DNA from: Luidia sarsii
Taxonomy: Eukaryota; Echinodermata; Asteroidea; Paxillosida; Luidiidae
DNA length: 64,000 nucleotides
Assembly (NCBI GenBank): GCA_949987565.1
Contig: OX465107.1
Location: forward strand, 11,909,721-11,973,720
Reading direction: 5' to 3'
Shown: one piece after another, positions 36,621 through 48,220 of the stretch
How positions within the stretch are numbered: the first letter of the stretch is position 1
Layout of the letters: each line of letters starts with the position of its first letter
The notes under the pieces: generated by a model
What the model was told of the DNA's origin: nothing
The model's database searches: none
What the model saw: only the letters and a program-made list of their open reading frames with translations
Made by a program: the position numbers and the translations under genes

Positions 36621-38028
36621 GCTTCGTTCGTTTTAACTTACTCAAATCCAATCACTTGTTAAGTAAATATTTATTTACATATGAATAATCCTCATAGGCG
36701 TGATTATAGGATTCGATATCCTGAAACTAGGATTTCAAACTCCTACACAACATTTGTAAGATCGAAAACAGAAATGTTCAGAGATTTACATGAATCTGAT
36801 ACATTTTGAATATGGTTATAGTAAAAACCTCGCACTGAAATATTTGTATTTTCGCGAAACAAATAAAGCGATTTTTCACGATTTTCTCGAGACTCGGTTG
36901 GCGGATTGAGATGAAGTGTTCACAGGTGTGCTATTTCATGCATATTTATGTTGTATCAGACAACACATTGATGCTATTCTTTGTCATCGACCAATGATGT
37001 GTTATTCCTTTAAATAATATAAATGAGGACAAATTTAAATTTGAGGACAAATTTAAAATATTAGTTATAGCTTTCAAATATATTTTCTATTTACATTTCT
37101 GAATTTTCCACAATTTTTAAAAATCGGTTTGAAAGTTTGAAATAATGATGAACTAACTTTAGAAATAATACCGGAAAATCTGCGTGGATTTAAAAACTGT
37201 TATACAATTTCTTCCGAGACATGCACGAACATGCCAACTAGGAATACTCTTCTATTGCGAGCATATCTTATTATAATACCTGTCAGAGCACTAACTTAAG
37301 GTAAGATCTGCATAAAAGTTCACTGGCTACTTGGTTGGCTGTGGCACATCATCTTATCAAGCATATACGTACGAATGAATAAATATAATCACTGTTACAA
37401 GGCCTCACATTCACACAATATTTACACGCTACAAAAGCCCTTCATGTTGCTTTCGATATTATGGCAAATTTCGTCGCTCGCCTTTCATAATATAAACCAA
37501 CTTCTGTTTATACTACCGGGCCTTCCCTATATACATGTATATTTTTATCAGCGTATATGATAGCATTGTTACCTCTTCCATATTTAAAAATCAAACAACG
37601 AATATCCAACAGGGTGCTTAAGCCGCACATTCTACACACAACTCTTATTTATACGAACTAGAGAACCTTTCTCAAAGACAGGCCTTCCTAATGATTGAAA
37701 TTTGCATTTTGGTCATTTTAGTCAGTATAAAGCAGTTTGCAACATTGTTGTATATCACAACTCTTATTTAAACGAAATAAATTGACAAGAGAGAAAACTT
37801 ATTAACCTACATGCGTAAAATAATTAAAACAACTGCTAATAAAAATTAAAGAAGAATTATTTCAAATTACTTTTAAAGTGTACTGAAACATATTCTGTGA
37901 ATGCACGTGCTCATATTTTACATGTATAATTATAGGCCTTCTCAGCTGCAGAAGCGTTTGAAACTATGCGCACTGTCTTGAAAACCTACAGTTTACATCG
38001 GGTTGTGGCAAGGGTGGTTGTGTTAGCC
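36621..38028. other. AT-rich intergenic DNA
   Basis: No supported gene. Around 37670-37770 there is a fragment (ttgcattttggtcatttta, then agcagtttgcaacat) shared with sequence downstream of the dispersed retroelement ends at 42.26, 44.23, 54.28 and 57.11 kb. Confidence 0.5.
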
Positions 38029-38285
38029 TCAGTCACAGCCAACTACCGCATACTCCACGCAGAGGAGATCTTGGTCTGGTTCCGTGTCCACGACCCTGTC
38101 GGCATACAGCCTGCAACGACCAGTGGTCGGAGCAAAGTCAAAGAACCAACACTCGACATTACGCTTGCATTGAAATGTGCAGGGCATGGGAGACGCGGTC
38201 AGACTGGTCGCTAGAGGGCGTGAGGTCTTGGCGCAAGGTCCCTCGTGAATCAACTTGAAGCCACAAGATGCGTGAGTACTCCTCT
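38029..38285 (-). CDS. F-type lectin exon 5 (PAN/apple domain)
   Basis: Acceptor atgccaacag. Encodes 84 residues and a stop. Cysteine spacing (SCGF, GPC, PCTFQC, VECWFFDF, GRCRL, LLCVEY, VGCD) fits a PAN/apple-like module, a protein or carbohydrate interaction fold. Confidence 0.8.
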
Positions 38286-41200
38286 CTGTTGGCATTTGAT
38301 GTAAATACACAAATGTGGGCATTTGATATTTGACATTTTGCCTGGTTGATAATAGAGAATCCGTCAATCTGAATCTTAAAAGCATAATAGGTTAGCACTG
38401 AGTAAAGGTATCAGGTACGGAAGTTAATCTATACTAAAATTGAAACGGCAGTAGGAACAGGTACGCAACTTACTGGTAGGCAAAACAGCTGGCGGGCATT
38501 GCGTCATCGGGTACTCTTCTACTATCACTTCGCAGAGGCTGAGGATGTTAGATACCGACACCCCAGGCAGATTTCCGTCAATGTCGACACTGACGTAACG
38601 GGCAGGCTTCGGTGGGTCGCATGTGAAATCCAGGTGCGCCCCAGTGATCGACGCTTGGGCAGACGTGACCGGGAAGCCACAGACTGCATTCTGGGAAAAG
38701 TTGATATTCAAGCCTGCGCGCACGACGGCTGCAGTCAGTCGGGAGGCTGTTATAGACGAAGAGTGACAACATTAATTATTTGTAAAATAAAACGAATTTC
38801 AAAATTACAAAATCATTCACGCTAAATCTCCTGGTTGTTGTTTTGCAGCTTGGGTGGGCAAACAAGGAAAGCTACGGTACTATTCTTAACATTACAGAAA
38901 AAAAACCAATTCTAATAGAAAATTAATCTATAGAATACAAAAAAATGGCAAAGAAAACTTCGACAGGAACGGGATTTGAACCTGAGACCTTTGGTTTTGA
39001 ATACCAGCGATCTCCCATCTGAGCTATCAACCCCTTAGATGGCGGCCTTCCAAATAGTCAACTAGTCGTTTCTGGGCCGTGCCGGGGGTGGAGCCTGTCA
39101 GAAACAATTCATTAATTAAACTGCCGCATATCTCCAGGGATCACACCCCGCTTTCATTCATATAAAAAACTCATTGATTTTCAATTTGTTCAAAAGCTTT
39201 CGCGGCAGTTTTTTATCGATTTGTTTGAGAAAAGCATTGGCATTTATCCTAGCAAGACATCATTTCTTTTTCATTCTGTATTTAGAGAGGATATTGCTGT
39301 GATTGGAACAAAAAATTATTTAAAGATTTCGTAATTTGATTAATTATTATTTTTGTTTGTCTCTGATAATTCGTGTTAGTAACTATTTTCTTTGTATTGT
39401 CAAAAGCAATATTCAAGAACATCGTTAGCTATCATTTTTGAAATGAAATTAAGTGCATAGCCCTATTTTGAGGAGAGAAAGTATTCTTACAGCAACAGTC
39501 TCCACGGTTAACTATGGTGACTTTTCCGACACAGTGGGTGCTGTCAATGTCTACCATCCACCATGGATGTGTCGCAATGCCTTACAAGCAAATAGAAAAG
39601 AATGAATTATTTTAAACAAATGAGAACAATGTTTTCAGAGCGTAGAATTCAAAACCCACCTTTGCAACAAAGGCCTGCTTTATAGTACAAAATATCTCAC
39701 AAAAGGCACGAAGCAATCACCAATCAAGTATATTTGATGCATTTATTTGCTCATATCATTGGTATTGCAATGACATTTCCGCTTGGGTCATGCAGTCTAA
39801 TACGCCCTGATGTTCTTCCTTGTTTTATGTTGCATCTTCATTGAAAATCTTTGAGTCTGTCTATATCTCATGAAATTAAAGCAACCCAAACCGATCTTCC
39901 CATCCAACTGGATCTATGCGCGCGGTACTATATGTATGGCCTGCGAGTTGGGAAACCAGATCGAGTTGTGTGTAAACCTTCTTACATTGCTGTCTTGGTA
40001 TCCCCATTATTTCATGCTAAGTCACAATGTGTTATCGATCAGGCCTTGAATGCTGCGTTGATGCGATTGCACTTTTTCCATTTTTGTCTCTTAACTGCAC
40101 AGTAAATTTTCAATTCCTGCGTGGATTGAATCTAGACAGTCGTATTGTTACGGGCCGACTACCACATTAATGCAGGAGTGACTAGCAGTAATAATGCTAC
40201 TTACCAATGTGGGTACATGACTTGTGGTAATGGTTGGAATCAAGATTCCCGTCAATGGCTAGTTGTGGGGAATATTCATGATCTGTAGAGGCCTGGTTCG
40301 CCCATTTCTCATGAAGAGACAGGTCTGAAAAGAGCACAAACAGGTTTAATGGAACATTGTTTACAATGTGGTGAGATTGGGCTGCATACATGTAGGCCTA
40401 CTTTCACCATACCTATTGAGCAATCTTCAAACTGTACAGTCTAAAAAGATCAAAATCATTAGTTCTAGGTGATAATTATCATATGGACTAGGTAAAGAAG
40501 TGCGGAATGCAGAACTTATTAATGAGTTCATTGTTCCATGCAAGCTGTAAAGGACTAGTCACGAACAAAACGGACAAAAGGTAGTCATGGTGGTTTGGTA
40601 TACAGACATAAACTGTCTTCTTGGCTCAGTGTACGAACACCAAATAGGCTACGGACTGACCATATGCCATAAGAAGCGGCGATCCCCATGCTTAATATAG
40701 AATGTGTTATAATAGCGCCCTCAGGCGAAATGACTGCCGCAGGATCTGCAGCGTGACCTTGTACGTACATGTAGTTCCCCTCAAAATACACCAGTTATGA
40801 AATGGCTTTATGCATTTCATATCCACCTGACATGTGGGTTGCTGTTTTACGATCGCGTAATCTGCAAGGCACTGCCCTCTGAAAAATTACCATTTGCCCA
40901 AGAATAAATCAATCGGATAAAATTGTTGAGCATAACAGAAATCGGCCTTGAGGAATATTCTTGTCTGTAACATTTTAAGGTGAATTCATGTAGGTTTGTG
41001 TAAGCAGTTCATATGCATCGAGAGGAGAAAGCTCGTGGGATGATGATAGCTGATCTACTGGCTACCTCTTTGGTTGTAGTAACAGACGATCGTATGTCTA
41101 GAGCGAGGGTACACCAAATAGCCCAATTTCCGGACATTGTAAATTTGAGTAATTCCTTACTAATCAGGATGTTTGTAATGGTATTAGACATTCCGTGAAA

Positions 41201-43371
41201 TTTGAGCGCTCGAAAATCTGCCGTTTTTTAGTAAAGATGAAATTTTTACCGATCGTTGAAAAAAATATTTTCACAAATACCGCCCTGTGTGTCAGAAAAA
41301 GCCACCATCTAATTATCTAAAAAGAAAAAGGACTAGCGCCACGCTCTAAAAAAGTGCATTACGCACTGAATGCGCCAAGGAACTACTCCAATAATTATGT
41401 GTAAGTGTAATGGTGGATTGACGATGACAAGTGCTTCATCTTGATGGTCTGAGGTCGCAATCAATGATTTGATAATTATATCAATTTGAAAATGTTTGAG
41501 AAATGGCAAAGGAAACCTTGACTGCATCGGAACATGAACCCGAGACCTCTGGTTGTGCGTACCAGCTCTTTTACCATCCAACCCTTAGATAGTGTGTCAA
41601 AACCAGAGGCAACGGGTTCAAGAGGCTCGAGTGGGGGCACGCGCATTACAATGGGCGTCTTGGTCCATTTCGTGACGCAACTGCTCGTGGTCGTCGTGGC
41701 GTTCTGTTTGGGTGACAGGAATTTTCAGGGCATGTTCTATTTCTATTAAGCCCTTTTCGTTTACTTCGTGTGGTTTCATTTGGAGGTATGGGGTCTCGTG
41801 AAAATCGTCAACCTGAACCGCACCTTTCTGTTCCTGCATAGAAACTATTGTCTGTGCATTTTTTATCGCAATTCCTGGAAGGGTTGTCAGTTCTTTTACT
41901 GATTCTTTTTTTTTTAGATTAAGGCCATGATGATATAATTATGCAAAGTGCTGAACACCAGTAACTACCACGACCGCGTGGTCCCAACATCCAGGAGGGT
42001 AATGACTTACACAATGCTTTCTGATAATCCTTGAGTTCACTCCTCCACGCTTCTCTCTTTGATCTTTCCCCCTCTTCTCACTAATTCCTACCCTACTCCT
42101 TGCCCTTTCCCTACCAGCTTTACTCTTTTTCCTTTGTTTCTCATGCGTGTCCTATTCACTCTCTTCCCCCTTCCTTCGTGTACATGTATCTGTTTTGTCC
42201 TTGTGATTCTGCCTTGGAGAACGGTCCTGCTAGGATGGAAACGTCAGGCCCACTAAATTTTTAGATTTGCATTTTGGTAAGTTTAGTAAGTAAGCAGTTT
42301 GCAACATGTTTGTATATCACGTTAAGTTTGAAATAGGTTAGGCCTATATCGAAACGCTAAATACTATAGGGTTACGGAAGCTGCTATAAGTATGTCGTTT
42401 AATTTACATGTAGCTATCACTCGCCGTTAGCTGCTAACGCCTTCTGTTGTGAATGACAACAACAGTTTGCCCAGATTAGCAGCAATATATATATATTTCT
42501 TTTTCAGAATGCCAATTTGTTTCAAAACCACTTAGCGCTGTAGTTAGGTAATATAGCAGCTTTCGTGGAGCAAGTTATACAAATTTGATTACAGTTTATA
42601 AATAACTTCAATAATACAACAATCATGGTTCGTTTAACCATGGTTTCACGTGATGATACCTTCAACAAACGCCAAATAGTATCCACGAAACAGCCCATTT
42701 TTTCTATGAGTTTAAGCCATCCATTTAGAATAACGCACGCTCCAAATTATCCTCGTCGCCAATGTAGGGTTTTAATAAGGTATAATTACCGCTCGTGCCG
42801 GTAGTCGAGAGGCTGAGGCATACCCTGTAACTGTAAGATGCCCGGTGACGATGATGACAAGCAAACACACGTGCATACAGGCTGGATTACGGGATACGAC
42901 TGGCGTGACCAGGATCGACTTACATCGTGCTCGGAGCGCGTCCCGGTCACGCCTAACTGCATGGTTTAATGGGTTGCGTAATCGCAGAATACTACATAAA
43001 GCGCATACAGGACTTGGGCAACAAGACGCAGCCAATTAAGTAACGTGTCAAACTACTCGGAAATGTAAACACAACACAGACAAATGGTATCCATATACTC
43101 AACTACGTGTATATCTGGCTATTACGTCATCATTTGCCTATAACATTTGATATTTGTGTTGTAAGGTCGAAACGTTGGTCCCTGTAAATGTATGAGTTTT
43201 GTTTGAATTTTGTTTCAAGAAGTAAAAGAAAAATGGAGAAAGCGGTGACTTACTCGTTAAGTTGGCAGACAGGGCAAGCCCGGATAGGGCGGCGATAATT
43301 GCCAGCCAGAATACCGACAAGATGGCCGACTTTTGGTCAGACGCGAACCCTCGGGAGAGAGATAGAGCCAT
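38029..43371 (-). CDS. F-type lectin (fucolectin) with C-terminal PAN/apple domain, 5 exons
   Basis: Joining 43254-43371, 40205-40324, 39491-39580, 38474-38746 and 38029-38285 gives about 285 residues with phase-compatible junctions and GT-AG introns. Residues 1-39 end in a hydrophobic segment (signal peptide or anchor). Residues ~40-190 form an F-type lectin domain: AIDGN, CTHIG, HPWWMVDID, then NRGDCCSSRL. The last contains the family motif H-x26-R-x-D-x4-R complete, with the adjacent Cys pair of fucolectins, so fucose binding is predicted. Residues ~205-285 form a Cys-rich PAN/apple-like domain (CTFQCK, ECWFFDF, GRCRLY). The likely product is a secreted glycan-recognition protein, possibly in innate immunity. 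An alternative in-frame start exists at 43407. The expressed isoform is unknown. Confidence 0.88.
38474..38746 (-). CDS. F-type lectin exon 4
   Basis: Acceptor tataacag, donor gtaagt. It completes the motif with SSRL and carries the C-terminal half of the lectin domain (VVRAGLN, NAVCGFPV, ARYVSVDIDG, LSLCEVIVEE). 273 nt, phases 1 and 1. Confidence 0.88.
38945..39045 (-). mobile_element. tRNA-derived SINE head (family 2) in lectin intron 3
   Basis: Reverse complement has a tRNA-like A box (gatagctcagatggga) and a B box (ggttcaaatccc). The flanking word atggcaaag is shared with related copies at 41.4-41.6 and 45.1-45.3 kb. Confidence 0.6.
39491..39580 (-). CDS. F-type lectin exon 3
   Basis: 90 nt between acceptor tgcttgtaag and donor gtaaga. 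Encodes HPWWMVDID through VNRGDCC, which holds the first Arg and the Asp of the fucose-binding motif and the consecutive Cys pair. Confidence 0.88.
40205..40324 (-). CDS. F-type lectin exon 2
   Basis: Acceptor ctcttttcag, donor ggtaagt. Encodes the N-terminal part of the lectin domain with QLAIDGN and the fucose-site His in CTHIG. 120 nt, phases 1 and 1. Confidence 0.88.
41110..41310 (+). repeat. Diverged copy of an array 1 segment in lectin intron 1
   Basis: Resembles the unit segment at 6945-7125: ggacattgtaaatttgag, aaaatctgccgtttt and cacaaataccgccct occur in the same order. Part of the satellite unit therefore also exists as an older dispersed copy. Confidence 0.6.
41395..41590 (-). mobile_element. 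tRNA-derived SINE (family 2)
   Basis: The body gatggtctgaggtcgcaat and the tRNA-like part (gaacccgagacctctggtt, a degenerate B box in reverse) occur in the same order at 45.08-45.28 kb. Lies in lectin intron 1. Confidence 0.65.
41965..42290 (+). mobile_element. Retroelement 3' end (same family as 34.1-34.5 kb)
   Basis: Opposite orientation to the 34.1-kb copy. It shares caacatccaggagggtaatg, the pyrimidine-rich tract with tacatgtatctgttttgtcc, and the terminal gtcctgctaggatgg-aaacgtcaggccc. Lies in lectin intron 1. Confidence 0.6.
43254..43371 (-). CDS. F-type lectin exon 1 (signal segment)
   Basis: Encodes MALSLSRGF and a hydrophobic stretch ending SANLT, then donor gtaagt in phase 1. An upstream in-frame ATG at 43407 would add 12 residues. 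The start at 43371 is preferred because it puts the hydrophobic segment closer to the N-terminus. Confidence 0.75.
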
Positions 43372-43407
43372 CCTAGCTGGTGAAAACGATGATCTTATCC
43401 GAGACAC

Positions 43408-45070
43408 ACTAGACGGCTTGGAGGCAAGTCACTCAGCTCACTGTCTACGCTCCGGGCGACCACAATAAAATGTACCCCTGCCCAGTAGGCACGTCGAGGT
43501 AACGACCAACATATTATATTATTTACGAGCGATGATTTATTATCAACCAGCTGGGTGTTTGAGGTGAGGTTATAACAATGAAATGAGCGGCGTGTCAGCG
43601 TGAGTCCCATCTCCGACCGAGAGGCCACTTGGCCTCGTGCCAACTTAACTTGCGCGCGCACCCCTATCCTCAACAGCATGCATGGGTGACCTTTGACTTG
43701 CGTAATGCTAGCCTCCGCTTCAGCAGTACGGTGTAAATAATAATTGTACAAAATGATTAAAACCTTTGCGAAATGTGTCATATATAATATACAAAGGCGT
43801 GTTTGAGTTTCAGTTGAAAGAAATGTCCTGCTAGCATCAAAACGTCAGGGCCACTGAATTTTGAATTAATAACAGTTACAACAAGCACGGATAGTCTCAC
43901 TGATAGGTACTAACAACTTAGGAATTGCATTCTAAAAACAACCAGTTGGACAGAGTGCACGAGCTTTCGCAGCAACGGTTATTTCACCGAATGCACACTG
44001 CAATATTGCATCTGATGAAGAAGTTGCTGCTACAAAAGCTTGTGCGCTCTTTCCAAATAAATGATGGTCGAGTGGTAACTGGGAGTCGCCATTACCGGAG
44101 CACACCTATCCATTAGTGCGCGTATAGGGAAGTAAGACATCAAATTATGAACTAAAATCGTCAACTTCTTTAGAGGCCTGACGCTTTGATCCTAGCAAGA
44201 CCTTTCTCTTTATGGAAAAGAATCGATCACATTTGCATTTTGGTCATTGTAGCAAGTAAGCAGATTCAACATTTCCGTATAATACTCTTTGAAATGAATA
44301 TGGTTGATTATAATATGGCTATTTTTTCCCGCTTTGGACTACTTTATAATAAACATGTAACCATAATCAGCTCTTTATTGTCTATATGTCGAGATCGCGT
44401 TAAGAAAGACCCATGTGGTGTAGCGCATTGGGGAAGAGTTCAGCGTAGAATATGTCGAAGATGTCGATATGAGCACAGTGCTTTATCCTAATAGCATTCA
44501 TGCCAGTAAAGCCATTCGAAGGTTGCCCTGACCTCGCGCCGTATTTCTCATATTTCATTCATCGCTGCATCGCCAAATATAACCCGAAACCATGACAACC
44601 TACCACATTATTTCATCCGGTGAATGAACACGAGTCTCACAGCGTCATGCATAAAATAGGCCTGTTTTAATCATTTCTGCAAAATGTATGCATCGAACTG
44701 AAAGCGAGGCTTTGAGCGCGTGTTATTCGTGCAGTAACACGCGACACACTCAACATCGACGATTCCATTTACAAACATGACTAGTCCAAGTAAAAAAAAC
44801 CAAGTTGTTTAAATGTAGAAATCTACCTTGTGGTCCCTCATCTCGCCTGATCTTCAAAATCCATTTCCCGCAGGGTTCTATCCTTTTGAAATGGGTGGAA
44901 GCTGGTTTATGTCGGTGTATTTATCTTGTTGGAGGAGCACAGTGGAAGCACGCAGTGTTTTGCCGACATCTCGGAAATCTAGCGCCCATAGCCTTGCTTT
45001 CAGTTCGACGCATATAATTTGCATAACTATTACGACGGGCCTTTATTGGTCGTCATCTTTCGTAATGGAC
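43408..45070. other. Intergenic DNA, no supported gene
   Basis: Upstream of the lectin gene. Fragments of dispersed retroelement ends are present at about 43825-43865 (atcaaaacgtcagggccact) and 44170-44280. No promoter element can be assigned with confidence. Confidence 0.5.
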
Positions 45071-45074
45071 GGGG

Positions 45075-45275
45075 TACTTTTGGTGGATGGACGATGGCAA
45101 GGGCTTCACTCTTGATGGTCTGAGGTCGCAATCAATGATTTGGAAACTAAATTAATTTGAAACAAATTGAAACATGGCAAAGGAGACCTTGACTGCACCT
45201 GAACTTGTACCAGAGACCTCTGGTTTTGGGTAACAGTGCTCCTACCATCTGAGCTATCCAGCGTTAAGAAAAAGC
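45075..45275 (-). mobile_element. tRNA-derived SINE (family 2)
   Basis: Second body-containing copy of the 41.4-kb SINE: gatggtctgaggtcgcaatc, then aacatggcaaaggagacc, then a tRNA-like segment ending accatctgagctatcca. Confidence 0.65.
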
Positions 45276-46189
45276 GTGCCAAAATCAGCCCCCAATTTCA
45301 TAGAGCCGCTTAAGTGTCAAAATCTGCTAAGCTGGGAAGTTCTTCATTGCGTAAACGGGATTAAAAGCTGCCCTGATACGTGATGTCAATTGCTTCTGAC
45401 TTGTATTCCAGTCTTCTATACTTAGCATGAAACAACAGTGAAGCTTTGGTTGGCAAGGAGATCTTGACACTCCGTGTTTTCTTTGCAAATTTTGGCGCTA
45501 AAGCAGCTCATATGAAATTGGCTCCATTTATAGATCTCGGGTTGAAGAGACTCGAGCTTGTGCGCGCGTTGCATTACAATGGGCGCATTATTCCATGTCG
45601 TGATGCGACAGTACGCGTGCTCGTACAGATGTCCGTCCGTAAGGTGCGTACAGATGTCCGCAAGATTCAACTGTCCGCATTACCAAAAGTATGACGTCAA
45701 TTGATCCATGCCTGAGCAAAGCGATCAAATTCAGTGCGTGTTTTCGACTGGATTGAGATGTCCGGCCAAGCAGCCTATGCTACAAATGTCATGGCTCGCC
45801 CACAGGCCTGTACGGAGAGCATCGCGAGAAAATTTCGAAGGTGGTCAATTTCATCAAAAGCGGGAGGTATAAATCTGGTGCGACGGAGACCGAGAAGAGG
45901 GTGCTTCGTCGCATAGCAAACAATTACGTATAACTCGATAAGGTAAGTAAGTACATCATTTCTGAGAGCTCAATCCCTAGACTGCGTTACTTGGTCCTTA
46001 AAGTCGCCTTTTTTAATTTTTGAGGGAGGGTCGGGCGACCCCACAAAAATTTCAAACTAGGACAACTAAAGGTCCAAGTTGCTCGCACTACTCAAGCCCA
46101 AACTCCATGACCTTACACTATATTTTGCCTTTTGCAACTTGTTTAAACTTTACATTTATTTTTATTGTTTTTAGCTACGACTCTTGCTG

Positions 46190-46290
46190 TAGTCTAGTCC
46201 GAGTAACTTGGACATGACAATTAGACACCCTTTTTATCGAAATTTGAAAATTAGAGGGTCGGGTGACTGTAGGGTCCAAGCCCAGCAGTA
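46190..46290 (+). repeat. Dispersed repeat, third copy
   Basis: Shares gtccgagtaacttgga and, about 50 bases on, gggtgactgtagggtc with 66-150. Confidence 0.6.
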
Positions 46291-46301
46291 TACGCAATCC
46301 T

Positions 46302-46780
46302 AGTCCCACTTTGTGGGCCGCTAGGAGCTCCTCTGAAACGATTTGTGTGTTGATCTGTCGCACCAGCGTCCCACCGCGTCTAATTATAATAGTAAAACAG
46401 ACATTCCCAACGTCTAGTACCCAGTCTTCGTGTAATATGGTTTGTATGTGGGCTCATTGCTAAAGCACATGATGAGATTTTACATCGTGTACACAGTGTA
46501 CAAACATATTGCGTTTTGAACAACTCGACATGTCCAATGCCGACATAGGAGACATTTTGTCGGAATTGCAATCCAAAAATTAAACAAAAATACCGCTGAA
46601 ATACCACTTGTTCGTCTTGACATTATTATGTAGAATCCAGCAGGTGCTTTTATTGAATCTTTTGACGCGATTTCGGGCACTTTTAAGGCCATCTTTTGTA
46701 AGACGCGGTGGGACGCTAATGCGACAGATCAACACACTCAGAGGAGCTCCTAGCGGCCCAGTAAGTGGGACTACCTCAAT
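46302..46780. mobile_element. Inverted-repeat element, ~475 bp
   Basis: 46302-46383 and 46698-46777 are inverted copies. Both read gggccgctaggagctcctct, then gtgttgatctgtcgca, then agcgtcccaccgcgtct toward the interior. The interior has no recognisable protein. The structure fits a non-autonomous DNA element; a target-site duplication was not resolved. Confidence 0.6.
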
Positions 46781-47439
46781 CATACTTACCACCAAATGTT
46801 TCGACTAGCCGACTAAAATACCCAGATTTACCGCCCAAAACACCCATATCATCGTCCAAAGTGCCCATTTTTGGATTCAGTGAGAATCTAGGAATTTAGT
46901 AATACTGGTCATTTGCTTTATTCAAGTTTTGGAAAAAAAAGGGAAAAAATCCCATCAGTTGATTGAGAAGGTGTTTCTCCAGTGCGACGAGCCAAAACAA
47001 GGCGGCCATTTTTGATTTCAAAAATGGCGTTCTGACGGTTCCGTGTGCGCAGTGGGTCTGCAAGCGTTGAGCCCCGCGACTGTTTCATGATCGGCGCAAA
47101 GCAAGCAACGTCCGGACATCGCACCGCGCTAGCTGTAGGCCTACCCCTGTACTGTAGACAGAATTGTCGGGACTGTGCCCGGACGTCATGCATGATTTGT
47201 GCCGTTCAGGAAACAGTCGTGGGTTAAAGCTAGCACAGCGTGGTACATTCAACACGTGTATTTATTTACAGCGTGTATTTATGCTTGAATGAACATAAAC
47301 AATACAAATCATCACCTTCCTTCATGGTCAGACCGGGTACTTGCTCTATGGTCAGACTAAGGAGGGTCTGACCCAGGACGTTCACACACTGCCTGCTGCA
47401 ATCAGCCATGCATACAGTCTTAATATTCTGTATGAGTGA

Positions 47440-48220
47440 CCAGCAGCTGATTTCACGATTTCAGCTTATTGCGTAACTCCACTTACGCCATACTATTGCG
47501 TAAGTTGCGCAATGACTTTAGGATGGATTTCACGAAAGTTACGCACTATCTGGATATGGCGCAACTCGGGGGCTTACGCCATAACTTATGGCGTAACTTT
47601 CGCCACGTCTTTAGGTGACGTAAGTCGTTGCTACACGTCGTGAATAAGCGTTGATGCTGCTAGCACAACGTGAAATCGGAGAGCCCTTTGCCGTGAGAGA
47701 TTGTTTCGCGACAGAGCAAAACCTTTGGATTCTCTCGACGACAGCAAAATTAGAGGGCGCTATAGATAATATTTCGTATTGTCGAAGATTTGCTAGAGAA
47801 TTCGGAGCGTCGACAGAGTCTGGTAATTTCCCTGCAGAGAGCTTACGTCACTGGTTTAGGCTTCTGATTGTGAGAAAATATCCACATCGTTCTGTGTAGC
47901 AACATAAGAAATGCAAATGGCTGCCTTCAATGAAATTACCGCGGCATGTGAATTGTCTACGAACGTTACATGCAGCAAATGTACTCAAAGCGTGTGTACT
48001 TCAAACAGTCGTTGGTATGACCGAGGTCAGCCTTGTCCAAATTGTCTTTACAAAATTGTGTGAAAATCCGATGTTGTGCAGCTAAGACGAGTTTCGTGAA
48101 ATCGATTCCAAGTTACAGCACAGCTATGCTATAAGTTTATGTCGTAAGTATTGCGCCATAAGTGGATAAAGCGTAAGTTACGAACAGTTTCGTGAAATCG
48201 GATGCAGGCACGTTACATGT
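47440..48220. mobile_element. Element with degenerate long inverted ends
   Basis: The left part (47445-47640) and right part (48090-48215, reverse-complemented) share gatttcacga followed by repeats of gcgtaa, acttacgc and cgccata. A related word set occurs at about 55955-56060. No open frame inside matches a known protein. Confidence 0.4.
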
